From Henriciella sp. (GTDB lineage: Bacteria; Pseudomonadota; Alphaproteobacteria; Caulobacterales; Hyphomonadaceae): a DNA stretch of 64,000 nt. The notes under the pieces were generated by a model, which saw only the letters and a list, made by a program, of their open reading frames with translations, ran no database searches and was not told the DNA's origin. Both the position numbers and the translations under genes were made by a program. Numbering within the stretch: the stretch's first letter is position 1; each line of letters starts with the position of its first letter. This document shows positions 50,274 through 60,665 of this stretch, piece after piece. The stretch is from NCBI GenBank assembly GCA_021776655.1, contig JAJFFK010000009.1, positions 116,208 through 180,207 of the forward strand, read 5' to 3'.

Positions 50274-51254
50274 ATGCTTCTTCGTCTATGGCCTGAAAAG
50301 TCCGAAATCAGCTTTATGAAGCTGCGCCATATTGCCTTGGCTTTTTCGATCTGTGCGCTGATCGCTTCGGGGTTTATGTTGGGTACACGCGGACTCAATC
50401 TCGGGATTGATTTTGCCGGCGGTTCGGTGATCGAAATCGTCGAGCCAGAAGGTGTGACGGCGCAGGATGTTCGCGATATTGTCGTGCCGCTTGGTCTTGG
50501 CGATGTGTCGGTCAATGGCGCGCGTGGCACCGGGGCAGACGCCGAAAACTTGGCCATCATCCGGTTTGAAACGCAGGCTCCGAAAGACGGTGAAGACCCT
50601 GATGAAGCGCAGAAGCTAGCGAATGAGCGCGTGATTGACGTCCTGATTGACGGCCTTGACCTCGACCGTGAGACCGATTTCCGATCGATTGCCAGCGTCG
50701 GCCCAAAAGTTTCTGGCGAACTGTTCCGCAGCGGAATTATCGCACTGTCGGTCGCGTTGATCATGATGATGATCTATATCTCGTTCCGGTTCCAATGGCA
50801 GTATGCTCTTGGCGCGGTGACGGCCCTGTTCCACGATGTGGTTCTGACCATGGGCGTGTTTGCGCTGACCGGTTTTGAGTTCAATCTTGCGACGATTGCA
50901 GCCTTGCTGACGATTGTCGGCTATTCGATGAACGACACTGTGATTGTGTTTGATCGGGTGCGCGAGGAAGCCCGTAAGTACAAGAAGATGGAATTGGCTC
51001 AGGTCGTCGATCTGGCGATCAATGCAACCATGTCACGGACCTTGTTGACATCTGGCACGACCTTGTTGGCGTTGCTCTCGATCTTCCTGTTCGGCGGTGA
51101 TGTTCTGCGCGGCATGAGTTTCGCGCTGATCTTCGGTGTCGTCGTCGGGACATATTCGTCAATTTTTGTCGCGTCAGCGGTTGTCCTGCTGCTCGGGATT
51201 GATCGCGGCGACAAGCCAAAGCGTGAAGTCGAAGGCTTTACCGGCGTCAGTTAG
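50274..51254 (+). CDS. secF: protein translocase subunit SecF
   Basis: A 326-residue partner of SecD with six membrane helices; hallmarks GIDFAGGSVIEIVEP near the start and YSMNDTVIVFDRVREE in the C-terminal half. It follows secD by 15 bases in the same operon. Confidence 0.97.
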   Translation: MLLRLWPEKSEISFMKLRHIALAFSICALIASGFMLGTRGLNLGIDFAGGSVIEIVEPEGVTAQDVRDIVVPLGLGDVSVNGARGTGADAENLAIIRFETQAPKDGEDPDEAQKLANERVIDVLIDGLDLDRETDFRSIASVGPKVSGELFRSGIIALSVALIMMMIYISFRFQWQYALGAVTALFHDVVLTMGVFALTGFEFNLATIAALLTIVGYSMNDTVIVFDRVREEARKYKKMELAQVVDLAINATMSRTLLTSGTTLLALLSIFLFGGDVLRGMSFALIFGVVVGTYSSIFVASAVVLLLGIDRGDKPKREVEGFTGVS

Positions 51255-51270
51255 CGCGCGCGATAAGGCG

Positions 51271-51777
51271 TTACTGAACCGCGATTTCGACCTGGACTTC
51301 CAAAGCGTCACAAACGGCATTGGCAATTTCAGCACGTTCTTTGGCGCTGCCCATTGAGGCTGCGCGGCAAGCTTGTACATGCAGGTTGATTAGGGCTGCA
51401 TCGCTGGCAGTGTCCTGCGACTTGTTGAGCAAAGTGGTGAGTGAGCTGGTCAGACGGGTCAGCGGGCCACCGCCATATGCGCCGGACGCGCCATGCAGAT
51501 TGTGCACAGCCTGTTCGAATGACACACGCGTTTCATCAGCCTCTGGCGTTTCCAGTAATGCGGTCCAGGTCGTCGAGAGCTGCTTCAGGTCCGCCTTCAA
51601 CCAGGATTCAACGTCAATTGTTTCTGCATCTATTTCAGCATCCGGTTCAGAGACCGTGTCTGGCTCTTTTGGGGCTTTAGGTTCGACCCGCATGACCCTG
51701 GAGATATCCGGGGTCGGCGTTTCCACCGGCTGTTGCCTGGCTTTGCCTGACAGGCGCGAAAGAAGAGATTTTACCAT
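51271..51777 (-). CDS. HPt-like domain protein
   Basis: A 168-residue protein: charged, Pro/Glu-rich N-terminus (15-60) and a C-terminal helical domain with FEQAVHNLHGASGAYGGGPL, matching the HPt motif around the phospho-accepting His (HxLxGxxxxxG). It could relay phosphate in a two-component system, though no kinase gene is adjacent. It converges on secF (16-base gap). Confidence 0.75.
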   Translation of the reverse strand: MVKSLLSRLSGKARQQPVETPTPDISRVMRVEPKAPKEPDTVSEPDAEIDAETIDVESWLKADLKQLSTTWTALLETPEADETRVSFEQAVHNLHGASGAYGGGPLTRLTSSLTTLLNKSQDTASDAALINLHVQACRAASMGSAKERAEIANAVCDALEVQVEIAVQ

Positions 51778-51833
51778 GCCATTGACCTAGCAGCATTGGT
51801 TTAACAAAGCCTATCCATGCTCAAATGAAACGC

Positions 51834-52598
51834 TCAGAATGCAAATTGTTCGCGTAATATCCGTTCATCCAGAGCGTGACCGGTATCGAACAGCATGGTC
51901 AGGCGCTGGGTGCGATCTTCATGGATTGACAGATGGGTGACATTGCGAACTTCCTGATTGTCCGCAGATGCTGAAACGGGTCGCCGGTCGGGCACCAGGA
52001 CTTCGATCTCAACCTGTGCGTCATGGCGCAGCAACGCCCCGCGCCAGCGGCGTGGCCGAAACGCACTGACTGGGGTGAGCGCGAGTAGATTGGCGCCGAT
52101 CGGCAAGATTGGGCCATGGGCTGACAGGTTGTAAGCGGTCGACCCGGCCGGTGTCGCGACCATCAAACCGTCACAAGCCAGTTCAGACATGCGTTCCTTG
52201 CCATCAACAATGATCCGGACTTTCGCCGTCTGAGAGGTCTGGCGCAATAACGAAACCTCGTTGATCGCCAAGCGTTGATGCTTCTTTGCGTCCATATCGA
52301 TGACAGTCATCCGCAGCGGATTGACGCTGGCGCGTTCGGCGCGGTCGATACGCTCAAGCAGACCATCTTCCTCATACTCGTTCATCAGGAAACCAACCGT
52401 GCCCTGGTTCATGCCATAGACCGGCTTTTGATCATCAAATCGCCGCCGCATAGCGTCCAGCATGGCCCCGTCACCACCCAGCGCGACGATCACATCGGCG
52501 TCCCCCTCACTGACATTGCCGTACTGTCGTGACAGGCGTTGCAGGGCGGTTTGAGCTTCCGGGCGCTGTGAAGCGCTAAAGGCGATACGTGCGGTCAT
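51834..52598 (-). CDS. nadK: NAD kinase
   Basis: A 254-residue enzyme that phosphorylates NAD to NADP. Motifs: GGDG in VALGGDGAMLDAM, NQGTVGFL, NEVSLLR and DGLMVATPAGSTAYN. The ATG at 52598 gives the family's usual start (TARIAFSAS); an upstream ATG at 52634 would add 12 residues. Confidence 0.95.
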   Translation of the reverse strand: MTARIAFSASQRPEAQTALQRLSRQYGNVSEGDADVIVALGGDGAMLDAMRRRFDDQKPVYGMNQGTVGFLMNEYEEDGLLERIDRAERASVNPLRMTVIDMDAKKHQRLAINEVSLLRQTSQTAKVRIIVDGKERMSELACDGLMVATPAGSTAYNLSAHGPILPIGANLLALTPVSAFRPRRWRGALLRHDAQVEIEVLVPDRRPVSASADNQEVRNVTHLSIHEDRTQRLTMLFDTGHALDERILREQFAF

Positions 52599-52706
52599 GG
52601 GCTGGTATGTCGGGTGCAATTCACGTGCGGTCAAGCGCCGTGTTTAATTGCATGACGAGGCGCTAAGGCGTACTGTGATCAAGAAGGACAGCTTTGGGAG
52701 TGTGAA

Positions 52707-53483
52707 ATGGCCGACGGAATGCAAATCACGAGTATCAAAGATAAAGTCAGCACAGAAGAATGGAAGGCCCGCGTTGACCTTGCCGCGATGTATCGTCTGA
52801 CCGCACTTTATGGTTGGACTGATATGATTTTCACCCATATCTCGCATCGCGTTCCGGGGCCAGAGCATCATTTTCTAATCAATCCGTTTGGAATGCACTT
52901 CGATGAAATTACAGCTTCCTCGTTGGTCAAGATCGATCTTGAGGGGAATATCATGCAAGAGACGCCGTATTCGATAAACGCGGCTGGTTTCACGATCCAT
53001 TCTGCGCTGCATGCAAATAGCGAACTGGCCAATGTCGTCATGCATGTCCACACCGTTGATGGGGTTGGCGTTTCGGCTCAGTCAGAGGGTTTACTTCCGA
53101 TCACGCAGCACGCGCTGCAAGTCGTTCACGATCTCGCTTATCACGACTATGAAGGGATTGCGCTTGATCATGATGAGCGTCAACGCATCCTCGATGATAT
53201 GGGGGAAAAATCCATGTTGATGTTGCGCAATCATGGCACGTTGACGGTCGGCGAGTCGGCTGCTGCTGCATTTGTGAGAATGTTCTATCTTGAGAAAGCC
53301 TGCTCGATGCAAGTTGCCGCATTAAGTAGTGGCCGTGAAAATGTTCGTATGCTCGGCAGTGCGGTTCAAGATGTCGTCAAAGGCCAGTTCAGCGGACCAA
53401 CAGTGAATATGGTTTCAAACGTGCTGGCCTGGCCGGGATTGCTACGTAAGCTGGATCGTGAGAATCCTGGTTATGCCGAGTAG
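52707..53483 (+). CDS. class II aldolase/adducin-family protein
   Basis: A 258-residue protein of the class II aldolase fold. Zinc-ligand candidates are in MHVHTVDGVG and the later RNHGTLTVGES; the start (ARVDLAAMYRLTALYGWTDMIFTHISHRVP) is typical of proteins annotated as class II aldolase in Alphaproteobacteria. Substrate unknown. Divergent from nadK. Confidence 0.85.
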   Translation: MADGMQITSIKDKVSTEEWKARVDLAAMYRLTALYGWTDMIFTHISHRVPGPEHHFLINPFGMHFDEITASSLVKIDLEGNIMQETPYSINAAGFTIHSALHANSELANVVMHVHTVDGVGVSAQSEGLLPITQHALQVVHDLAYHDYEGIALDHDERQRILDDMGEKSMLMLRNHGTLTVGESAAAAFVRMFYLEKACSMQVAALSSGRENVRMLGSAVQDVVKGQFSGPTVNMVSNVLAWPGLLRKLDRENPGYAE

Positions 53484-53600
53484 GTTGAGGTGATTTAGGG
53501 GAAAGCCCGTATAGGTATTTGTCACCTGCGGCTTTTGATACCGTTTCAATCTGTTGAACCTGCCCCTACATAGCGCTGAAGAAGATTTTGGAAGACTGCG

Positions 53601-54821
53601 ATGAAACATCTCAAAGCCTTTGAGAACGCCCTTGAAGCAATTCATGATGAGGGACGGTACCGGGTATTTATCGACCTGCAGCGCCATCGCGGCCAGTTCC
53701 CACGGGCCACGGCGCGATTTGAGCATGGTGAGCGTGAAATCATTGTCTGGTGCTCAAATGATTATCTCGGCATGGGCCAGGACGACACGGTTCTGGACGC
53801 GATGCATGAGGCGATTGACGGATTTGGCGCGGGCTCTGGTGGCACAAGGAATATTTCCGGAACCACCCGCTATCATGTCGATCTTGAGCGCGAGCTGGCC
53901 AACCTGCACGGCAAATCCGGCGCGTTACTCTTCACATCTGGCTATGTCGCCAACGATGCGACCCTATCGACACTCGGCAAAATCCTTCCCGGTCTGATCA
54001 TCTATTCGGATGCCTTGAACCATGCCTCGATGATTGAAGGCATTCGCCGGTCTGGCGTCGACCGCCGCATCTTCCGTCACAATGACGTCGAGCATTTGCG
54101 GGCATTACTAGAGAATGATGATCCGGCGCGGCCAAAATTGATCGCGTTTGAGAGCGTTTATTCTATGGACGGCGATGTTGGTCCAATTGAAGACATCTGT
54201 GACCTGGCTGACCAATTCAACGCTTTGACGTATCTCGACGAAGTTCATGCGGTTGGCATGTATGGTGATGAAGGTGCCGGTCTGGCACAGCGCGATGAGG
54301 TCATGCACCGGGTTGATATTATCGAGGGTACGCTGGGCAAGGCTTACGGTGTCATGGGCGGGTATATTGCGGCGCATGAGACGGTTATCGACGCGATCCG
54401 GTCCACCGCGTCCGGCTTCATCTTTACCACGTCGACCTGTCCTGTCATGGCGGCAGGGGCGTTGGCGAGTATTCGTAAACTCCGATCTGATGAGGGGCGC
54501 GAGAAGCGCAAACTGCATCAGTCCCAGGCGGCGTTGCTGAAGCAGAAATTCCGTGAGAATAATTTGCCGGTCATGGACAGCGAAACGCATATTGTTCCAC
54601 TCTTGGTTGGTGACCCTGAAAAGTGCAAAGCGCTGTCGGACACGTTGCTATTTGACTTTGGCATCTATGTTCAGCCGATCAACTATCCAACAGTTCCAAA
54701 AGGAACAGAGCGCCTGCGTTTCACACCTGGCCCGGTCCACACCGAGGAGATGATGAACGATCTGGTTGCGGCCCTTCTGGCCGTTTGGAAACAGCTGGGA
54801 ATGGATGAAGAAGCTGCATAA
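53601..54821 (+). CDS. hemA: 5-aminolevulinate synthase
   Basis: A 406-residue PLP enzyme that condenses glycine and succinyl-CoA, the first step of haem synthesis by the C4 route used in Alphaproteobacteria. Features: [35 protein letters not shown] and the PLP lysine in [25 protein letters not shown] strong terminator follows. Confidence 0.97.
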   Translation: MKHLKAFENALEAIHDEGRYRVFIDLQRHRGQFPRATARFEHGEREIIVWCSNDYLGMGQDDTVLDAMHEAIDGFGAGSGGTRNISGTTRYHVDLERELANLHGKSGALLFTSGYVANDATLSTLGKILPGLIIYSDALNHASMIEGIRRSGVDRRIFRHNDVEHLRALLENDDPARPKLIAFESVYSMDGDVGPIEDICDLADQFNALTYLDEVHAVGMYGDEGAGLAQRDEVMHRVDIIEGTLGKAYGVMGGYIAAHETVIDAIRSTASGFIFTTSTCPVMAAGALASIRKLRSDEGREKRKLHQSQAALLKQKFRENNLPVMDSETHIVPLLVGDPEKCKALSDTLLFDFGIYVQPINYPTVPKGTERLRFTPGPVHTEEMMNDLVAALLAVWKQLGMDEEAA

Positions 54822-54841
54822 AGCGGGTTCTGTCACCGGGC

Positions 54842-54880
54842 AAAAAAAAGCGCGCCTCGCTAGCAAGGCGCGCTTTTTTT
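54842..54880. terminator. bidirectional Rho-independent terminator
   Basis: AGCGCGCCT (54849-54857) pairs with AGGCGCGCT (54866-54874), flanked by A8 and T7. It serves convergent hemA and the MucR-family gene. Confidence 0.93.
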
Positions 54881-54892
54881 ATTGGCCAAAAT

Positions 54893-55300
54893 TTAGCTGC
54901 TGACGCGTTTGCGGCCAAGGCCGATCTCTTTGGCGAAAGCTGAACGCCGCTTGGCGTAGTTTGGTGCCACCATTGGGTAGTCAATTGGCAGCCCCCAACG
55001 CGCGCGGTACTCGTCAGGTGTCAACTCATAGCGCGATCGCAAATAGCGTTTGAGCATTTTCAGCTTGCGCCCGTCCTCAAGGCAAATGATGTGATCAGGC
55101 GTGATCGACTTGGAAATCGGCACGGCCGGGTCAGGTCGAGGGGCTTCAGCAGGTTTATCAGAGGCAACTTCTGCAAGTGTCTCATGTACACTTTTGATCA
55201 GATCAGGCAGCGCAGTAGGCGCGACTGGATTGTGTGACACAAAAGAAGAGACGATTTCTGTCATCATCTCTAATAAATCAGTTTTTGAGTGAGTGGTCAT
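54893..55300 (-). CDS. mucR: MucR/Ros-family transcriptional regulator
   Basis: A 135-residue regulator. The C-terminal half has the family core SITPDHIICLEDGRKLKML and LTPDEYRARWGLP, then PMVAPNYAKRRS. The zinc-finger ligands are largely lost: the second Cys is Asp and the two His are Tyr and Arg (KRYLRSRY), as in zinc-less MucR relatives, so DNA binding may not need zinc. MucR proteins silence many host genes and, in Caulobacter relatives, control cell-cycle and surface genes. Confidence 0.9.
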   Translation of the reverse strand: MTTHSKTDLLEMMTEIVSSFVSHNPVAPTALPDLIKSVHETLAEVASDKPAEAPRPDPAVPISKSITPDHIICLEDGRKLKMLKRYLRSRYELTPDEYRARWGLPIDYPMVAPNYAKRRSAFAKEIGLGRKRVSS

Positions 55301-55509
55301 GTCTAGCAGCTTTCAGGTCGTTATCGTTTTTGATCTTTCTTAGTTTACAAATAAGGTCGCTAGCTTCTTTCCGCTAAGGCAGTACAAGTCTTTATTGCAT
55401 ATGCGAAATGAACGCATACCACAAAAGACCTATTTGGAATAGTCAGATGCCCATCTTGCCGTAACTGGCGGCGCGCCGTAAACAGCGCTCAACCATACGG
55501 AGCCACCTG

Positions 55510-56793
55510 ATGCCTGATACTTCTGCCTTCTTTTCAACTTCGCTTGCGGATCGTGATGCTGATGTCTTCGCTGCGATAGCCAAAGAACAGACCCGCCAAC
55601 AAGAGCAGATAGAATTGATCGCTTCAGAGAATATTGTGTCGCAGGCTGTTTTGGATGCACAAGGCACGGTTCTGACGAACAAATATGCCGAAGGTTACCC
55701 GGGCCGGCGATATTATGGCGGCTGCGAATTCGTTGATCTGATTGAGACTCTCGCACGAGATCGCGCCAAGGCGCTGTTTGACTGCGCGTTTGTAAATGTG
55801 CAGCCGAGTTCCGGTAGCCAGGCCAATCAGGCGGTGTTTCAGGCCCTGATTAAACCCGGTGATACGATTCTTGGAATGAGCCTCGATGCCGGGGGTCACC
55901 TGACCCATGGTGCGCGCCCTAATCAATCAGGGAAATGGTTCAACGCGATCCAGTATGGCGTGCGGCGCGACGATCACCAAATTGATTTCGAAGCGGTCGA
56001 GCGGCTGGCTAATGAGCATCAGCCAAAGCTGATAATTGCAGGTGGGTCGGCCTATCCACGGCGGATCGATTTCGCCAGTTTTCGTGCCATTGCCGATAAG
56101 GTTGGGGCTTATTTCATGGTCGATATGGCGCATTTTGCTGGCCTGGTTGCGGGCAAACGCCACCCAAATCCACTAGATCATTGCCATGTTGCGACGACAA
56201 CCACACACAAGACCTTGCGTGGTCCGCGCGGCGGCATGGTGTTGACCAATGGTTCTGACATCGCCAGGAAAATCAATTCAGCCGTTTTCCCGGGTATTCA
56301 GGGCGGGCCGTTAATGCATGTCATTGCGGGTAAGGCTGTGGCGTTTGGTGAGGCGCTTGAGCCTGGCTTTGGGTTATATGCTGCCCGGGTGATCGAGAAC
56401 GCACAAGCCATGGCGGCATCGGCGAAGACGGGTGGACTGGATATCGTTTCTGGCGGGACTGACACGCATCTGGCTCTGATAGATCTTCGCCCAAAAGGCG
56501 TTACTGGACGTGATGCAGAGGCAGCCCTGGAGCGAGCCTATATTACTTGCAACAAGAATGGTGTGCCATTTGACCCGGAGAAGCCGACGGTCACAAGCGG
56601 TATTCGGGTTGGATCTCCGGCTGGTACAACGCGCGGTTTTGGTCCTGAAGAATTTACCCAGATCGGTCGCTGGATTGTTGAAATTGTTGACGCGGTGGCC
56701 ACAGGCGGCAATGCTGCGGTTGAGGACAAGGTTCGCGGCGAAGTCCGAGCGTTGACGGCCAGGTTCCCGATTTATAACGGCTTGGGGAGCTGA
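55510..56793 (+). CDS. glyA: serine hydroxymethyltransferase
   Basis: A 427-residue PLP enzyme converting serine and tetrahydrofolate to glycine and 5,10-methylene-THF. Features: [28 protein letters not shown], the PLP lysine in [13 protein letters not shown] and the C-terminal [13 protein letters not shown]. It opens the glyA-nrdR-rib-nusB-thiL cluster; spacing to nrdR is three bases. Confidence 0.97.
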   Translation: MPDTSAFFSTSLADRDADVFAAIAKEQTRQQEQIELIASENIVSQAVLDAQGTVLTNKYAEGYPGRRYYGGCEFVDLIETLARDRAKALFDCAFVNVQPSSGSQANQAVFQALIKPGDTILGMSLDAGGHLTHGARPNQSGKWFNAIQYGVRRDDHQIDFEAVERLANEHQPKLIIAGGSAYPRRIDFASFRAIADKVGAYFMVDMAHFAGLVAGKRHPNPLDHCHVATTTTHKTLRGPRGGMVLTNGSDIARKINSAVFPGIQGGPLMHVIAGKAVAFGEALEPGFGLYAARVIENAQAMAASAKTGGLDIVSGGTDTHLALIDLRPKGVTGRDAEAALERAYITCNKNGVPFDPEKPTVTSGIRVGSPAGTTRGFGPEEFTQIGRWIVEIVDAVATGGNAAVEDKVRGEVRALTARFPIYNGLGS

Positions 56794-56796
56794 CAT

Positions 56797-57255
56797 ATGC
56801 GCTGTCCGTTCTGTGGATCTGAAAATACGGCGGTAAAGGATAGTCGTCCTGCAGAGGATAATGGTGCTGTTCGCCGCCGCCGGGGCTGTGAAAGTTGCGG
56901 TGCCAGATTTACGACTTTTGAACGGGTTCAATTGCGTGAGATCACGGTCCTTAAGCGTGACGGAAAACGCGTGCCCTTCCAGCGTGAGAAACTTGTCCGT
57001 GTCATCGCTATTGCGCTGCGTAAACGCCCAGTATCGCCAGAGCAGATTGATCAGATCGTCTCTGGGATTGCGCGCAAACTGGAAAGTAGCGGCGAGTCTG
57101 AAATTGCGTCGCAGGACATTGGTGAACTGGCGATGGAGAGCTTGAAAGAGGTCGACCCGGTCGGCTATGTTCGATATGCCAGCGTATATCGTGATTTCGA
57201 TGCGCCATCGGATTTTGCGCATTTTATTGAGCAGTCTGAACTGGACAGCGATTAG
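56797..57255 (+). CDS. nrdR: transcriptional repressor NrdR
   Basis: A 152-residue regulator with a zinc ribbon (CPFCGS...CESCGARF, residues 3-35) and an ATP-cone domain ([16 protein letters not shown] onward). It represses ribonucleotide reductase genes. Its stop overlaps the GTG start of the next gene by one base. Confidence 0.96.
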   Translation: MRCPFCGSENTAVKDSRPAEDNGAVRRRRGCESCGARFTTFERVQLREITVLKRDGKRVPFQREKLVRVIAIALRKRPVSPEQIDQIVSGIARKLESSGESEIASQDIGELAMESLKEVDPVGYVRYASVYRDFDAPSDFAHFIEQSELDSD

Positions 57256-57914
57256 TGGCGCGTCCGACCGTGACCCTGAAAATCGCGACCAGCATGGATG
57301 GCCGGATCGCGCTATCTAATGGGGTAAGCCAATGGATTACGGGCGCTGAAAGTCGCGCAAGAGTGCATCAGATGCGGGCTGACCATAGCGCGATTGTGGT
57401 TGGGTCAGGAACGGTTATGGCCGACGATCCATTGCTGACCGCGCGCACGGTTCCGCTGCCAAAACAGCAGCCGGTTCGGATCGTTGCCGACAGCCGCGCG
57501 CGAACACCTGTGCAGAGCCGTCTGGTTCAGTCTTCTGGTCTTGGCCTTGTGGTGATTGCCGCTGTGCGCCCGGAGGGTCATGTGGTTGAAGCATTGGAAG
57601 CTGCTGGCGCAGGGGTTTGGCGATGCGGGGATGTCAGTGGGCGCGTGTCGCCGGAGCGCTTGCTCGACCGATGCGCGAGCGAAGGGCTGGGTTCGATCTT
57701 TCTTGAAGGTGGCGGGAAACTGGCCGCGAGCTTTATCAAAGCGAACCTTGTCGATACAATACAGTGGTTCCGAGCTCCGATATTGATCGGCGGAGATGGC
57801 CTGCCTGCCGTCGCGGCGCTCGGCCTTTCGGCGATGGGGGATGCGCCGCGTTGGCGCACTGCCGCCACGGAACCGATTGGGGATGACGTTCTGGAGACCT
57901 ATGTAAGGGCCTAA
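57255..57914 (+). CDS. ribD: stand-alone riboflavin biosynthesis reductase (RibD C-terminal domain)
   Basis: A 219-residue protein that matches only the reductase half of bifunctional RibD: TLKIATSMDGRIAL, VGSGTVMADDPLLTAR and FLEGGGKLAASF. The N-terminal deaminase with HAE and PCxxxGxTPPC zinc motifs is absent. The GTG start at 57255 overlaps nrdR, so nothing has been lost by a short frameshift here. A separate deaminase must exist elsewhere in the genome for riboflavin synthesis, or this reductase has another role. Confidence 0.88.
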   Translation: MARPTVTLKIATSMDGRIALSNGVSQWITGAESRARVHQMRADHSAIVVGSGTVMADDPLLTARTVPLPKQQPVRIVADSRARTPVQSRLVQSSGLGLVVIAAVRPEGHVVEALEAAGAGVWRCGDVSGRVSPERLLDRCASEGLGSIFLEGGGKLAASFIKANLVDTIQWFRAPILIGGDGLPAVAALGLSAMGDAPRWRTAATEPIGDDVLETYVRA

Positions 57915-57936
57915 ATGCCTTTAGGAGGGCCGCAAG

Positions 57937-58578
57937 ATGTTCACAGGACTGGTCACGGATGTTGGCACCATCAGCAAGGCTGAGGACCGAAATGGTCTGA
58001 AACTATTTCAGGTTGAGTGCAGTTATGATCCCAATTCGATTGAAATGGGAGCGTCAATTCTACATGCCGGAGTGTGTCTGACCGTAGTTGATCATGGCGC
58101 GCGCGAGGACGGCAATGCCTGGTTTGTCGCCGAAGCGGTGCCAGAAACACTGGACATGACGATACTTGATGATTGGCAAGAGGGCGAGAAGATCAATCTC
58201 GAACAGTCACTGAAAGTCGGTGATGAGCTTGGCGGGCATTATGTGTTCGGGCATGTCGACGGCGTTGGTGAAGTGATATCGGTTGATGCCGAAGGGCAAA
58301 GCTGGCGCGTGACGATTCGTCCGCCAGCCGATATTGCCAAATATTTTGCCAAGAAGGGGTCAGCCGCGATTAACGGCGTTTCGCTGACGGTCGCAGAGGC
58401 TTTGCCAAATGGTGACTTTCAGGTCGCGATCATTCCGCACACTTGGAACGTCACAACACTGCGAGAATTGCAGCCCGGTGCCCACGTCAACCTTGAGATC
58501 GACATGCTGGCACGCTACGTGGCGCGAATGATTGGCGCCGATGCGCCGCAAACAGGTAGTGGAGAACCACATGGCTGA
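57937..58578 (+). CDS. ribE: riboflavin synthase alpha chain
   Basis: A 213-residue protein with two lumazine-binding repeats: MFTGLVTDVGTI opens the first, GHYVFGHVDGVGEV opens the second. It dismutates 6,7-dimethyl-8-ribityllumazine to riboflavin. It overlaps the next gene by eight bases. Confidence 0.96.
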   Translation: MFTGLVTDVGTISKAEDRNGLKLFQVECSYDPNSIEMGASILHAGVCLTVVDHGAREDGNAWFVAEAVPETLDMTILDDWQEGEKINLEQSLKVGDELGGHYVFGHVDGVGEVISVDAEGQSWRVTIRPPADIAKYFAKKGSAAINGVSLTVAEALPNGDFQVAIIPHTWNVTTLRELQPGAHVNLEIDMLARYVARMIGADAPQTGSGEPHG

Positions 58579-59698
58579 AGATTTTTCCGCTGCAATCTCG
58601 TCAGTTGACGAGATCATTGACGATGCTCGCAATGGTCGGATGTATATTCTGGTTGATGCCGAGGACCGCGAGAATGAAGGCGACCTAATCATTCCGGCCG
58701 GTTTCGCGACGCCTGAAGCGGTCAATTTCATGGCGATGTTCGGGCGTGGCTTGATCTGTCTTGCGATGAACCACGAACGCGCAAACGCGCTTAACCTGGA
58801 TATGATGACCCGCGACAATCGCGAGAGCATGGGCACCGCTTTCACCGTCTCGATTGAGGCTAAAGAGGGTGTAACAACTGGTATCTCTGCGCAAGACCGG
58901 GCCCATACGGTCGCGGTCGCGATTGATCCGACAAAAGATGACAATGACATCGTTTCACCGGGCCATGTCTTTCCTCTAATCGCGCGCGACGGTGGGACAT
59001 TGGTACGCGCTGGCCATACCGAGGCTGCGGTGGATATTTCGCGGATGGCGGGGCTTTACCCTGCCGGTGTGATTTGTGAGATCATGAACGATGATGGCAC
59101 CATGGCGCGCCTGCCAGAACTGGTGTCTTTTGCGCAATTACACAATCTCAAGATTGGCACGATTGCTGACTTGATCGAATGGCGACGCAAGCATGATCGC
59201 TATCTCGAACGCCGCGTCGAAGCGCCGTTGGAGAGTGCTTATGGTGCCGGTTTCAAAACCGTGATCTATCGCAACGCGCTGGATGGTTCGGAGCATATCG
59301 CCATCGTGCATGGCAAGATCGAGCTTAATAGTACGACCATTGTGCGGGTGCATCGCACTGACGTTCTGGCGGATATTCTTGGTGAACAGGGGCCGCGTGA
59401 AGGCCTGGTCGAAAAGGCGATGAAGATCATTGCTGAGGCGGATGAGCCAGGCGTCGTGGTGTTCGTCAACACGATGCGCCCGAATGCGCTGTCGGAGCGG
59501 CTGGGTCTGAAAACCGCTGAATCAGGTGATGCGCATACGCCGATACGTGAATACGGGGTTGGCGCGCAAATCTTGCGCGAACTGGGCGTGCGCAAAATGA
59601 TTTACCTGTCAGATACTGAGCCGACACGGGTTGCAGGACTTGACGGCTATGGCCTGACAATAGAGGGCTGGCGTCCATTGACCGAGAAGAAAGACTAG
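58571..59698 (+). CDS. ribBA: 3,4-dihydroxy-2-butanone 4-phosphate synthase with degenerate GTP cyclohydrolase II domain
   Basis: A 375-residue fusion. Residues 1-~205 are an intact RibB ([38 protein letters not shown]). Residues ~206-375 follow the RibA fold, but the zinc site is gone: the family's HSECLTGD reads HRTDVLAD and RCDCG reads GPREG. The second domain is therefore probably not a working GTP cyclohydrolase II, a known situation in alphaproteobacterial RibBA proteins. ATG 58571 with GTGGAGAA upstream. Confidence 0.93.
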   Translation: MAEDFSAAISSVDEIIDDARNGRMYILVDAEDRENEGDLIIPAGFATPEAVNFMAMFGRGLICLAMNHERANALNLDMMTRDNRESMGTAFTVSIEAKEGVTTGISAQDRAHTVAVAIDPTKDDNDIVSPGHVFPLIARDGGTLVRAGHTEAAVDISRMAGLYPAGVICEIMNDDGTMARLPELVSFAQLHNLKIGTIADLIEWRRKHDRYLERRVEAPLESAYGAGFKTVIYRNALDGSEHIAIVHGKIELNSTTIVRVHRTDVLADILGEQGPREGLVEKAMKIIAEADEPGVVVFVNTMRPNALSERLGLKTAESGDAHTPIREYGVGAQILRELGVRKMIYLSDTEPTRVAGLDGYGLTIEGWRPLTEKKD

Positions 59699-59703
59699 AC
59701 TGC

Positions 59704-60138
59704 ATGACTCACCGGATCCTGATTGTGAACTCGCCATACTACGCGCATATTTCAGCCGAGCTTGAACTTGGTGTGCGCGAGGCTCTGGAAGCGTCTGGCG
59801 AGGATTGCACGATTGAAACCATCATGGTGCCAGGGGCTTTCGAAGTACCAGGTGCAATTGCGATGGCGGCCGATAGTGCCAGATATGACGGCTATGTTGC
59901 GCTTGGCTGCGTGATCCGAGGTGAGACGTCGCATTATGACTATGTTTGCGGCGAAAGCGCGCGCGGCCTGATGCGGCTGGCGACGGAACGGCGTCTGGCC
60001 ATCGGATTTGGTATTCTGACTGTCGAAAACGAAGCCCAGGCGATTGCGCGTGCAAGCCGTGACCAGAAGAACAAGGGCCGCGACGTCGCCAACGCATGTC
60101 TGGAAATGCTCAAACTGCGCAAGAAATTTGTCCGATGA
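59704..60138 (+). CDS. ribH: 6,7-dimethyl-8-ribityllumazine synthase
   Basis: A 144-residue lumazine synthase: [36 protein letters not shown] and [16 protein letters not shown] are the conserved segments. It feeds RibE. Its stop overlaps the nusB start by four bases. Confidence 0.96.
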   Translation: MTHRILIVNSPYYAHISAELELGVREALEASGEDCTIETIMVPGAFEVPGAIAMAADSARYDGYVALGCVIRGETSHYDYVCGESARGLMRLATERRLAIGFGILTVENEAQAIARASRDQKNKGRDVANACLEMLKLRKKFVR

Positions 60139-60614
60139 GCGGCACCCAAAAGGTTCCATTCGAAGTGCGCCGCGCTGGGCGGGCAGGCGCGCGCTTGGCA
60201 GCCGTACAAGCGCTGTACCAGATGGAACAGACCGGTCAGAGTGCAAAAGCGGCGATCCGCGACCTGATGGATGACCGGCTCGGCGTCGGCCCGGATGAGG
60301 CGCCGGTTGAAGAGGCTGATCCCGACCTGTTCAAATCCATCGTCAACGCCACGATCGAGCATCAAGCCGCAGTAGATAAGGCGATCCTGTCGCGCCTGTC
60401 GAGCGGCTGGAAATTGTCACGGCTTGATGCGACGACACGCTCGATCCTGCGTGCGGCGGTGGCTGAACTGATTGCCCATCAGGAGCTCTCGCGGCGTATC
60501 CTGCTGGACGAATATGTCTCGCTGGCACATGATTTCTTCGACAAGACCGAGGCGAATTTTGTCAACGCAGTGTTGGATAATGTCGCAAAGGATTTGCGCC
60601 CCGAAGAACGGTAG
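60135..60614 (+). CDS. nusB: transcription antitermination protein NusB
   Basis: A 159-residue helical protein with [35 protein letters not shown] and [16 protein letters not shown], typical of NusB. It binds boxA RNA with NusE during rRNA antitermination. The ATG at 60135 overlaps ribH. Confidence 0.95.
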   Translation: MSGTQKVPFEVRRAGRAGARLAAVQALYQMEQTGQSAKAAIRDLMDDRLGVGPDEAPVEEADPDLFKSIVNATIEHQAAVDKAILSRLSSGWKLSRLDATTRSILRAAVAELIAHQELSRRILLDEYVSLAHDFFDKTEANFVNAVLDNVAKDLRPEER

Positions 60615-60631
60615 CATATTTGAGGCACGAG

Positions 60632-60651
60632 ATCCCTGATTTCGCAGGGAT
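60632..60651. repeat. short palindrome between nusB and thiL
   Basis: ATCCCTG and CAGGGAT form a 7-bp stem around a 6-base loop, followed by GAGCGGGGC. It resembles the intergenic palindromes seen at 29245-29263 and 32420-32440. Confidence 0.6.
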
Positions 60652-60665
60652 GAGCGGGGCTTTAT

